Below, one piece after another: positions 1 to 7,123 of a stretch of 11,130 bases of DNA (position 1 is its first letter; every line of letters begins with the position of its first letter). The notes below the pieces were generated by a model, which was given only the letters and a program-made list of their open reading frames with translations, did no database searches and was not told the origin of the DNA. Made by a program: the position numbers and the translations under genes. This DNA is from an uncultured Opitutia bacterium. GTDB lineage: Bacteria; Verrucomicrobiota; Verrucomicrobiia; Opitutales; UBA953. The DNA lies in NCBI GenBank assembly GCA_903868455.1, contig CAIPVK010000248.1:1-11130 (forward strand). The letters run 5' to 3'.

Positions 1-2436
1 CGAGATCGGGCTCTGCAGCATGACGCTGTTGAGGCTGAAGGTCTTCTTGGCCCCGGCCTCGCGGGCCTTGGCCGGGCAGACGCGGTAGCCGGCGGCGGGC
101 GTCTGCACGACGGGCAGGCCGCTCACGGGGCACATCCCCAGCACCGGCCACGCGGGGTCGAAGGGCTCGCCGTCGGGATCGCCGTCGCGCGGGGGGAGGT
201 CGAGGACCGCCTTCAGCTGGCCGTTGACCTCCTCGAGCTTGATGTAGCCGGAGTAGTTGCGGCCAGACTTCAGCGAGCGGAAGTCGTGGAAGGGGCCGAT
301 GCGGCGCTTGGCCAGCAGCTCGGCCAGCTCGGCCTCGGAGAGGGCGCGGCCGCCGAGCTCGCGGTAGACGAGGACCTGGGCGACGGTCTTCTTGCCCTGG
401 GCGACGGTCTCCGCCGAGCGGTAGGCGCGGTCGTCGGCCAGCATCTTGGTGCCGGCGGGGGAGAGGACCTCGGTCTCCACCGCGAGAAGCGGCTTGTCGA
501 GGTTCTCCTTCACCTTGCCCGTCATCTGCGCGGCGGTGGCGTGGATCTCGCGCATGAAGTCGGCCGCGCTGAGGCGACCGCGCTCCATCTCGCGCAGCTT
601 GTGCTCCCATTCGCCGGTGAGCTGGGGGTCGGCGAGGAGCAGGAGCTCGTTGGCCGAGAGGAACTTCTCCAGCTTGAAGGCCTTGGCGGTCGGCACCAGC
701 TCCTTGCCCTGGCGCTCGATGTAGGTCTGGCGCAGCAGGCCCTCGATGGTGGCGGCGCGCGTGGCGGGCGTGCCGAGCCCGCGCTCCTTCATGGCCTCGG
801 CGAGGGCCTCGTCCTCGACGAGCTTGCCGGCGTTCTCCATCGCCCCGAGCAGCGAGGCCTCGTTGTAGCGGGCGGGCGGCTTGGTGGCGTCCTGGCGGAC
901 CTCGATGCCGGCGACCTTGGCCACGGGGGGTGTCCCGTCGGCCGCGCCCAGGGCGGGCAGGTTGGCGCCGCCCTCCTTGTCGCGGTCCTCCTCGGCGTCG
1001 GCCTCCTGGCCCCACACGGCGCGCCAGCCGGCGACGACGAGGACCTTGCCGGTCGTGCGGAAGGCGTGCGGCCCGACCTGGGTCGTGCGCACGGTCTCCT
1101 CGAACTCCGCCATGGGGAAGAACACGGCCACGAAGCGGCGGACGACCAGGTCGTAGATGCGGGCCTCGACGTCGCTCATGCCCTCGGGGATCGTCCCGGT
1201 CGGCACGATGGCGAAGTGGTCGCTGACCTTGGAGTTGTCGAAGACGCGGCGGCCGGCGCGGTCCACCCAGCCCTGGGCGAGCGCCTCCTTGGCGAAGGCC
1301 CCGGCGGCGTGGCCCGAGCCGAGGGAGGACAGGACCTCCTTGGCCGTGCCCACGTAGTCCTCGGGCAGGTGGCTGGAGTCCGTGCGGGGGTAGGTGAGGG
1401 CCTTGTGGCGCTCGTAGAGGGCCTGGGCCGCCCCGAGCGTCGTCTTGGCGGCGAAGCCGAAGCGGCGGTTCGCCTCGCGCTGCAGGGTCGTGAGGTCGAA
1501 GAGGCGGGGCGCGCTCTCCTTCTTCGGCTTGCGCTCGTCGGTCACCGCGCCCGAGCCGATGGCGAGGGCGGCCTCCGCGACGGCGCGGGCCTGGGCCTCG
1601 TCGTAGAAGCGCTCGGCCTCCTTGCGCTCCTCGACGCCCGGGACCTGCGCCAGGCCGCGGTAACGGCCGGCCGCGACCCCGAAGTCCGCCTCCACGCGCC
1701 AGAAGGCGCGGGGGACGAAGGCGCGGATCTCCATCTCGCGCCGGACGATGAGCATGAGGGTCGGCGTCTGCACGCGGCCGACGGGGTGGACGCTCTCCTT
1801 GGAGATCTTCGAGCCGCCGAGCATCTTCGTCGCGCAGCGGGTCATGTTGAGCCCGACCATCCAGTCGGACTGCGAGCGGCAGATGGACGACGCCCGGAGG
1901 CCGGCCTTCTCGGACGGCTCCAGCAGGTGGTCGAAGGACTCGCGGATCGCCGACGGCGTCATGCTCGTCAGCCAGAGGCGGCGCTCGGGCAGCTTGGAGC
2001 CGGCCAGCGTCGTGATCATGTGGAAGATCAGCTCGCCCTCGCGGCCGGCGTCGCAGGCGTTGACCACCGCGCCGACGTCGTCGCGCTGGATCAGCTTCTT
2101 GAGGAGGTTGAAGCGCTCGGACGACCCGCGCTCCTCGCGGCAGCGCAGGATGCCCTTGCGCAGCTGGCCGTCGAACTCCGGCGGCAGGATGGGGAGGGAC
2201 TTCAGGGTCCAGCCCTTCCACTCGGGGTTGAGCTCGTGGGGCTCGCGGAGCTCCACCAGGTGGCCGACGGCCGAGGAGATCACCCAGCGGTCGTCCTCGA
2301 AGACCTCGCCCTTCTTCGGGACCTTGAGGACCTTGGCGAGGTCGTTGGCGACCGAGGGCTTCTCGGCGATGACGAGGGTCTTCCCGTCGCCGGGGGCGAC
2401 GGGGGCGGATTTCTTGGCGGCGGTTTTTTTGCTCAC
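1..2436 (-). CDS. topB: DNA topoisomerase III (type IA), 3' end cut by window
   Basis: Type IA topoisomerase that passes single strands through a transient 5'-phosphotyrosine break, acting in decatenation and in resolving recombination or replication intermediates. The visible part is 812 codons with no stop. A Toprim domain fills about residues 20-165: the catalytic Glu is E25 in TLVIAEKPS, and the acidic motif D129-A-G-R-E-G-E follows. The core has H217-PVGRVQTPTL and the active-site tyrosine Y348 in LTYPRTDSS. The region from about residue 690 looks like topoisomerase C-terminal repeats, the last with C769-PVSG and C787-P. The DAGREGE form and YPRTDS match TopB rather than TopA. The start is a GTG at 2436, 19 codons before the conserved TLVIAEK; no clear ribosome site is visible and the leader is Lys/Ala rich. 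It begins 32 bases after the aminotransferase stop on the same strand, so it is probably co-transcribed. The gene continues past the left edge. Confidence 0.93.
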   Translation of the reverse strand, partial: MSKKTAAKKSAPVAPGDGKTLVIAEKPSVANDLAKVLKVPKKGEVFEDDRWVISSAVGHLVELREPHELNPEWKGWTLKSLPILPPEFDGQLRKGILRCREERGSSERFNLLKKLIQRDDVGAVVNACDAGREGELIFHMITTLAGSKLPERRLWLTSMTPSAIRESFDHLLEPSEKAGLRASSICRSQSDWMVGLNMTRCATKMLGGSKISKESVHPVGRVQTPTLMLIVRREMEIRAFVPRAFWRVEADFGVAAGRYRGLAQVPGVEERKEAERFYDEAQARAVAEAALAIGSGAVTDERKPKKESAPRLFDLTTLQREANRRFGFAAKTTLGAAQALYERHKALTYPRTDSSHLPEDYVGTAKEVLSSLGSGHAAGAFAKEALAQGWVDRAGRRVFDNSKVSDHFAIVPTGTIPEGMSDVEARIYDLVVRRFVAVFFPMAEFEETVRTTQVGPHAFRTTGKVLVVAGWRAVWGQEADAEEDRDKEGGANLPALGAADGTPPVAKVAGIEVRQDATKPPARYNEASLLGAMENAGKLVEDEALAEAMKERGLGTPATRAATIEGLLRQTYIERQGKELVPTAKAFKLEKFLSANELLLLADPQLTGEWEHKLREMERGRLSAADFMREIHATAAQMTGKVKENLDKPLLAVETEVLSPAGTKMLADDRAYRSAETVAQGKKTVAQVLVYRELGGRALSEAELAELLAKRRIGPFHDFRSLKSGRNYSGYIKLEEVNGQLKAVLDLPPRDGDPDGEPFDPAWPVLGMCPVSGLPVVQTPAAGYRVCPAKAREAGAKKTFSLNSVMLQSPIS

Positions 2437-2468
2437 GCGTGCGAGTCTAACACGGTGTCAAGCGCCGG

Positions 2469-3548
2469 TCACTTGCCCTGCTCGGCGAGGGCGTCGTCGA
2501 GCGCGGCGAGGAGGCGGGCGATGGAGGCGTCGGTCTCGTCGCCCATGTTCGACACGCGGAAGGTCTTGCCCTTCAGCTTGCCGTAGCCGCCGTCGATGAT
2601 GAGCGAGTGGCGCGCCTTGAGCGTCGCGTTGAGGCGCTCGAGGTCGACCTCGCGGGTATTGCGGAAGCAGTTCAGGCCGCGCGTGCCGAACTCGCGGCGG
2701 GGCAGGAGCTCGAAGCCCTTGGCGAAGCCCCAGGCGCGCACGGCCTCGTTGAGCCGGAGGTGGCGGGCGAAGCGGGCCTCGTGCCCCTCGGCGTCGATCT
2801 CCCGGAGCTTCTGCTGGAGGGCGTAGAGGAGCGAGATGCAGGGCGTGGAGGGCGTCATGCCCTTCAGGTGGTTCTCGTGGAACTCGAGGAGGTCGAAGTA
2901 GTAGCCGCGGCCCTCGACCGTGGCGGCCCGGGCGCGGGCGCGCTCGCTCACCGCCATCAGCGCGAGGCCCGGGGGCAGGGCGAGGGCCTTCTGCGAGCCG
3001 GTCAGGAGGATGTCGATGCCCAGAGCGTCCTTGTCGATCGGCAGGGTCGAGAACGAGCTCACGGAGTCGACCACCGTGAGGACGTCCGGGAACTCGCGCG
3101 CCACGGCCATGATGTCCGCCAGGGGCGAGAGCGTGCCGGTCGAGGTCTCGGAGTGGATGAGGGTCAGGACGTCGAACTTGCCCGTGGCGAGGGCGGCGCG
3201 CACGGCCGCGGGGTCGACCGCCTCGCCCCACTCGAAGCGGAGGGCCTCGGCGGGCTTGCCGCAGCGCTTGGCGACGTCGTTCCACTTGTCGGAGAACGCC
3301 CCGTTCATGCAGTTCAGGACGCCCTTGCGGGTCAGGTTGCGGACGGCGCCCTCCATCACCCCCCAGGCCGAGCTGGTCGAGAGGTAGACGGGGTCGGCGG
3401 TGCGGAAGAGGGCCTGCAGCCGGGGCTGCATCTCGTTGTAAAGGGCCACGAAGCCCTTCGAGCGGTGGCCCATCATCGGCTGGGTCATGGCCTTGAGGAC
3501 GGACTCCGAGACCGTCACGGGGCCGGGGATGTAGAGGCGGAGGCTCAT
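2469..3548 (-). CDS. Class V PLP aminotransferase (alanine-glyoxylate / serine-pyruvate family)
   Basis: Fold-type I PLP enzyme, 359 aa, the usual length for the alanine-glyoxylate/serine-glyoxylate transaminase family. The N-terminus LYIPGPVTVSESVLKAM followed by MGHRSKGF is the family signature. PLP-contacting D161 lies in VVDSVSSF and the Schiff-base lysine is K187 in TGSQKALALPPGLA. STPCISLLYAL (about 234-244) and the carboxylate-binding R331 in FRVSNMGD complete the site. It is cytoplasmic, with no signal peptide. The ATG overlaps the panD stop (ATGA), which implies translational coupling. Family members transfer amino groups from alanine, serine or phosphoserine to glyoxylate, pyruvate or 2-oxoglutarate, and 2-aminoethylphosphonate transaminase is also related. 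The exact substrate cannot be read from sequence. Coupling to panD hints at a role near aspartate, alanine or serine metabolism, but that is inference. Confidence 0.9.
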   Translation of the reverse strand: MSLRLYIPGPVTVSESVLKAMTQPMMGHRSKGFVALYNEMQPRLQALFRTADPVYLSTSSAWGVMEGAVRNLTRKGVLNCMNGAFSDKWNDVAKRCGKPAEALRFEWGEAVDPAAVRAALATGKFDVLTLIHSETSTGTLSPLADIMAVAREFPDVLTVVDSVSSFSTLPIDKDALGIDILLTGSQKALALPPGLALMAVSERARARAATVEGRGYYFDLLEFHENHLKGMTPSTPCISLLYALQQKLREIDAEGHEARFARHLRLNEAVRAWGFAKGFELLPRREFGTRGLNCFRNTREVDLERLNATLKARHSLIIDGGYGKLKGKTFRVSNMGDETDASIARLLAALDDALAEQGK

Positions 3549-3946
3549 GCTTGGAAGGTGGCGAGGAGGTCGGCGGAGGCCGCGGGGTTCTCGACCCGGA
3601 CGACGCGGCGGTTGCGGCCGGCCAGGGTGGCGGTGGAGGGTTTCCAGACCTGGGCCTCGGCCAGGCTCATCCGGGCGAAGGTCATGATGACCAGCAGGTC
3701 CCCCGGCTTGCCCAGGTGGGCGGTGGCCCCGTTGAGGCAGACCTCGCGGGTCCCGGCGGGGGCCGGGATGGCGTAGGTCTCGAAGCGCTCCCCGTTGGCC
3801 AGGTTGCCCACGAGGATCTTCTCGTAGGGGAGCATCCCGACCAGGGCGAGGAGCTCGGCGTCGATGGCCAGGCTCCCCTCGTAGTCGAGGCGGGCCGCGG
3901 TGACCTCGGCGCGGAGGAGCTTGGTGCGTAGGACGTCGACCAGCAT
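3545..3946 (-). CDS. panD: Aspartate 1-decarboxylase (pyruvoyl enzyme)
   Basis: Decarboxylates L-aspartate to beta-alanine, the precursor of pantothenate and coenzyme A. The 133-aa product aligns position for position with the E. coli enzyme when started at the ATG at 3946: K9, R12, Y22, the self-cleavage site G24-S25 in DYEGSLAID, R54/T57/Y58 in NGERFETYA, and N72-G73-A74. Self-cleavage at G24-S25 is expected to create the pyruvoyl group. His11 of E. coli is Leu here. The C-terminus after FARMSLAEAQ is somewhat longer than in short family members. An in-frame ATG 21 bases upstream (3967) was not chosen because it adds residues lacking in the family and lies in a possible -10 box. No Shine-Dalgarno is visible. 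The stop overlaps the aminotransferase start by four bases. Confidence 0.95.
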   Translation of the reverse strand: MLVDVLRTKLLRAEVTAARLDYEGSLAIDAELLALVGMLPYEKILVGNLANGERFETYAIPAPAGTREVCLNGATAHLGKPGDLLVIMTFARMSLAEAQVWKPSTATLAGRNRRVVRVENPAASADLLATFQA

Positions 3947-3959
3947 GGCGGGAAAGGGG

Positions 3960-3988
3960 TTAATCATCCGCAGGCTTGCCCGCGTCAA
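3960..3988 (-). promoter_or_regulatory. Possible sigma70-type promoter for panD
   Basis: On the minus strand TTGACG (3988-3983) is followed, after 17 bases, by GATTAA (3965-3960). The -35 box is close to consensus and the -10 box is weak (3 of 6). A start of transcription about 7 bases downstream would leave only a few bases before the panD ATG at 3946, i.e. a leaderless or nearly leaderless message, which agrees with the missing ribosome site. It lies in the 66-base divergent spacer shared with lpxK. This is a pattern match only. Confidence 0.3.
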
Positions 3989-3999
3989 ACAACTTTGGC

Positions 4000-4005
4000 A
4001 GAGGG
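4000..4005 (+). promoter_or_regulatory. Ribosome binding site of lpxK
   Basis: AGAGGG sits 7 bases before the ATG at 4013. It decides the start: an in-frame TTG at 3995 lies upstream of and too close to this site, so the ATG is preferred. Confidence 0.55.
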
Positions 4006-4012
4006 TTTCCCC

Positions 4013-5209
4013 ATGGCCGCGAAACACCGAGGTCCCCTGGCCGCCGCCGCGCAGGCGGTGGCGGGCTACGCCGTGGACCTCGTGCACGACCGCCGGACGG
4101 GGTTCCTGGCGGCCCTGGCGGCCTTGCCGCTGCGCGCCCTGTCCCTCGTCTTCGGCGGCCTCGTCGCCCTCCGCCTCTGGCTCTATCGCGAGCGGCTCTT
4201 CCACGACACCCCCCTCGGCTGCAAGGTGGTCGTGGTCGGCAACCTCACCGTCGGCGGCACGGGCAAGACCCCCGTCGTCATGCGCATGGCGCAGGTCCTC
4301 GCCGAGCGCGGCCGCAAGGTCGCCATCCTCTCCCGCGGCTACAAGGGTCGGAGCGACTCGCTCGTCCGCCGCTTCTGGCGCTGGCTCACCCAAGGCAGCC
4401 GCCCCGACCCGCTCGTCGTCTCCGACGGCAAGGCCGTCCTCGCCGGGCCCGACGAGGCGGGCGACGAGCCCTACATGATGGCCCGCAACCTCGCGCCCCT
4501 CGGCGTCGTGGTGGTCGTCGACCGCGACCGCGTCGAGGGCGGCCGCTTCGCCCTCCGCCGCTTCGGGGTCGACACCATCCTGCTCGACGACGGCCTGCAG
4601 TACCTCCCGCTCCGCGGCCAGGTGAACCTCCTCCTCGTCGACCGCCACAATCCCTTCGGCAACCGCCAGATGCTGCCCCGCGGCATCCTCCGCGAGCCCG
4701 TGGCCAACCTCCGCCGCGGCACCTACATCTTCGTCACCAAGTGCGACGACGGCGTGCCGCCCGAGCTCGAGGCCGAGATCCGCCGCCACAACCCCAAGGC
4801 CGAGATCATCGCCTGCGCCCACCGTCCGCGCGAGCTGGCGGAGGTCGACGGCCCCGGCCGCTTCCCCCTGGAGTTCCTGTGCGGCAAGCGCGTCATGGCC
4901 TTCTCCGGCATCGCCACGCCCGAGCGCTTCGAGTCCACCCTCCGCGACCTCGGCGCCTCCGTGGTCGGCGTCCGACGCTTCCTCGACCACCACGCCTTCG
5001 CCGAGGAGGACCTCGACGAGATCCTCGAGCGCGCGCTCCGCGCGAAGGCCGAGGTCATCGTCACGACGGAGAAGGACGCCGTCCGGCTCCAGTCCGCCTT
5101 CCGCCCCTCGCTCCCGCTGCTCTACGTGCGGCTGGACATCGACATCCTCGGCGACCCCGCCGGCTTCAACGCCGCGGTGGAGCGCATCTGCCTCGGGGCC
5201 GGCCGCTGA
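4013..5209 (+). CDS. lpxK: Tetraacyldisaccharide 4'-kinase
   Basis: Phosphorylates the 4' position of the tetraacyldisaccharide 1-phosphate to form lipid IVA, the sixth step of lipid A synthesis, at the cytoplasmic face of the inner membrane. The protein is 398 aa from the ATG at 4013. A hydrophobic stretch at about residues 31-57 is the membrane anchor. The P-loop is VVVGNLTVGGTGKTP with G84-K85-T86, followed by LSRGYKG (107-112), GDEP with D151, LLDDGLQY (191-197), DHH (325-327) and TTEKDAVRL (351-359). D151 and the DHH histidines match the catalytic pair described for Aquifex LpxK. It is longer than the usual 310-340 aa, because of an extended N-terminus and a basic insert after LSRGYKG (about 113-132). 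The usual His of DDGFQH is Tyr here. It is transcribed divergently from panD and ends 9 bases from the convergent binding-protein gene. Confidence 0.95.
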   Translation: MAAKHRGPLAAAAQAVAGYAVDLVHDRRTGFLAALAALPLRALSLVFGGLVALRLWLYRERLFHDTPLGCKVVVVGNLTVGGTGKTPVVMRMAQVLAERGRKVAILSRGYKGRSDSLVRRFWRWLTQGSRPDPLVVSDGKAVLAGPDEAGDEPYMMARNLAPLGVVVVVDRDRVEGGRFALRRFGVDTILLDDGLQYLPLRGQVNLLLVDRHNPFGNRQMLPRGILREPVANLRRGTYIFVTKCDDGVPPELEAEIRRHNPKAEIIACAHRPRELAEVDGPGRFPLEFLCGKRVMAFSGIATPERFESTLRDLGASVVGVRRFLDHHAFAEEDLDEILERALRAKAEVIVTTEKDAVRLQSAFRPSLPLLYVRLDIDILGDPAGFNAAVERICLGAGR

Positions 5210-5218
5210 GCGCCCCGC

Positions 5219-7123
5219 TCAGTCCGTCCGCCAGCGGTCGAAGCTCGCGTTCACGGGCGGCCCGCGGCGCTTGCCCGCGCGGAAGTCCGCCAGGGTCGCC
5301 TCGCGCCCCTCGGGCTCGAGCCAGAAGAGGCCGTAGGCGAGGGGGTCGTCGCTGGAGCGGACGTCGAGGTCCGCCGGGAACCGCAGCCAAGGCCAGTGCG
5401 CCACGCGGTAGCCGGGCACGCGGAAGCCGGGCACGAAGGCGGCGTCCTCGTGCACGAGGCGCTGGGCGCGGTGCGCGAGCCCGATCATCTCGGCCTCGTC
5501 CTCCGAGGCGCGGAAGCGGTCGATCAGGGCGTCGAGCTCGGGCAGGGCGGTGCCCGTCAGGTTGTTCGTCTGGCGCTTCGGGAGGACGCGCCCGTCGGCC
5601 GTCCGCTCGACGGCGTTGGCGGAGTGGTGCGACTGCCAGATGTCGGGCCACTTGCCCGTGGCGCTCCAGGCCCAGAAGACCATGTCGTGGCGCTTCTCCA
5701 TCGCCTTGCGGTAGATCGTCGTCTGCTCGAGCGCCTCGGTGCGCAGCTCGAGGCCGCAGCGGCGGGCGGACTCGACCAGGGTGGCGAGGAACTTCCGCCG
5801 GTCGGAGTCGTCCATCGTCAGCAGCAGCGAGAGGCGCCGGCCTTGGCGGTCGACCAGGATGCCGTCCTTCCCCGCGCGGTCGTAGCCGGCCCGGGCGAAG
5901 GCCTCGCGGGCGAGCCGGGGCGAGTAGGGGCGGGCCTTGATCGTCGCGTCGGTGAACGGTCCGTAGCCCTCGCAGAACTGGTTCAGGCGCTCGTAGTCGC
6001 CGCGGTAGAAGGTGTCGATGACACGGGCGAAATCCAGGCTGTGCTGGACGCCCACCCGGACGTCGCGGTTGTCGAGCGGGGGCCGCAGCGAGTTGAGGTA
6101 GATGCCGTAGGGCGGCCGCGGGAACTCGTTGTGGAACTGGGCCTTGGTCACGTAGCCCAGGCGGTGCGCGGGCGTCTCGTTGAGGCCGTACCAGTAGCGC
6201 GGCGTGCCGACCATCTGGAGGTCGAACTCGCCCTGGAGGAACATCTGGTAGCCCTTGTCCGTCTCGCGCACGATGCGGAACTCGAGCGCGTCGGCGTTGT
6301 AGCGGTGGCGGTGGAAGCGGCGGGCGTCGCCCCACCACACGGGCAGGCGGCGCATCGTGACCTGCTGGTCGCGCTGGAAGTCCTCCGGGCGGATCTCGTA
6401 GGCCCCGGTCGTCGGCTGGAACCTCTGGGCGTAGGCCGTCACGTAGTCGGGCCCGAAGTCGCGGAAGAAGTGGCGGGGCGTCGGCTGGAGGCCGCCGAGC
6501 CACATCAGCTGGTCGGGCCGCCGGCGCGGGGCGTGGACGGCGATCGTGAGGTCGTCGTACTTGGTGATGCCGCCGAACTCCCGTCCGTAGAAGTCGGCGT
6601 ACCAAGGGGCCTGGATCCAGGGCGAGAGGTTGAAGTAGAAGGTGTACAGGTAGTCGTCGGCCCGGACGGGCTGGCCGTCGGTGAAGCGCGCCGCGGGGTC
6701 GAGGCGGAAGTAGGCGGTCAGGCCGTCGGCCGACATCGCCCAGTGGGTCGCCAGCGAGGCGATCGGCTTGAGCGTGTTGGGGTGGGTCGCGAGCAGGTTG
6801 AAGTCGTTGGCGTCGTAGGCGTAGCCGCGGAAGCCGTGGTTGGAGTTCGGGCCGACGCGGCGCAGGACGGGCGGGCTCATGCGCGACATGAGCCGGAGCG
6901 TGCCGCCGCGGCGCGCGGCGGGGTCGGCGAACTCCGGCTCCTCCGAGCCGTCCTTCCAGACGAGGTCCTTGGGCAGGTCCTCCGGCCGCGCGAAGCGGAA
7001 GAACTCCGGTCGCGAGGCGTAGAAGGCGGCGGCCTTGGGGTCGGCGAAGACCTCCTCCGGGCGCATCGGGGCGGCGCCGAGGGTGGCGGCGAGGAGGAGC
7101 AGGGCGGCGAGGAGGCGGTGCAT
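5219..7123 (-). CDS. Extracellular solute-binding protein family 5 (YejA-like), peptide ABC importer
   Basis: Periplasmic receptor of a peptide-type ABC importer, 634 aa. The N-terminus MHRLLAALLLLAATLGAAP is a Sec signal peptide with a likely cleavage near LGA-A. There is no lipobox cysteine, so the protein should be soluble in the periplasm. The family 5 layout is clear: RRGGTLRL at 71-78, YAYDANDFNLLAT (101-113), then TLKPIASLATHW, FRLDPAARFTDGQPVRADD (139-157), and a late region resembling oligopeptide-binding proteins. YejA-type proteins are the best match because the two upstream permeases are YejB/YejE-like. Its ATG shares one base with the yejE-like stop (TGATG), so translation is coupled. 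It is the last gene of the unit, whereas yejA is first in E. coli. Ligand unknown; oligopeptides are the family expectation. The open frame continues upstream of this start only as a shadow of the permease gene. Confidence 0.9.
   Translation of the reverse strand: MHRLLAALLLLAATLGAAPMRPEEVFADPKAAAFYASRPEFFRFARPEDLPKDLVWKDGSEEPEFADPAARRGGTLRLMSRMSPPVLRRVGPNSNHGFRGYAYDANDFNLLATHPNTLKPIASLATHWAMSADGLTAYFRLDPAARFTDGQPVRADDYLYTFYFNLSPWIQAPWYADFYGREFGGITKYDDLTIAVHAPRRRPDQLMWLGGLQPTPRHFFRDFGPDYVTAYAQRFQPTTGAYEIRPEDFQRDQQVTMRRLPVWWGDARRFHRHRYNADALEFRIVRETDKGYQMFLQGEFDLQMVGTPRYWYGLNETPAHRLGYVTKAQFHNEFPRPPYGIYLNSLRPPLDNRDVRVGVQHSLDFARVIDTFYRGDYERLNQFCEGYGPFTDATIKARPYSPRLAREAFARAGYDRAGKDGILVDRQGRRLSLLLTMDDSDRRKFLATLVESARRCGLELRTEALEQTTIYRKAMEKRHDMVFWAWSATGKWPDIWQSHHSANAVERTADGRVLPKRQTNNLTGTALPELDALIDRFRASEDEAEMIGLAHRAQRLVHEDAAFVPGFRVPGYRVAHWPWLRFPADLDVRSSDDPLAYGLFWLEPEGREATLADFRAGKRRGPPVNASFDRWRTD

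Noticed and set aside
286..2586. Long plus-strand open frame of 766 codons opposite topB
   Set aside because: Low-complexity Leu/Gly/Arg/Ala composition with no domain; it is an antisense shadow of a clear topoisomerase gene in very GC-rich DNA.
3995..4012. TTG start for lpxK six codons upstream
   Set aside because: The AGAGGG site at 4000-4005 is correctly spaced for the ATG at 4013 and lies inside the longer reading.
3545..4993. 482-codon minus-strand frame ending in panD
   Set aside because: The first 342 residues are the antisense of lpxK; real PanD homology begins at the ATG at 3946.
5210..5218. Terminator between lpxK and the convergent binding-protein gene
   Set aside because: Only nine bases separate the stops and no stem-loop with a T-run is present.
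5166..6605. Minus-strand frame of 479 codons overlapping the binding-protein gene
   Set aside because: Arg/Pro/Ala-rich out-of-frame reading of the family 5 binding protein; no motifs.
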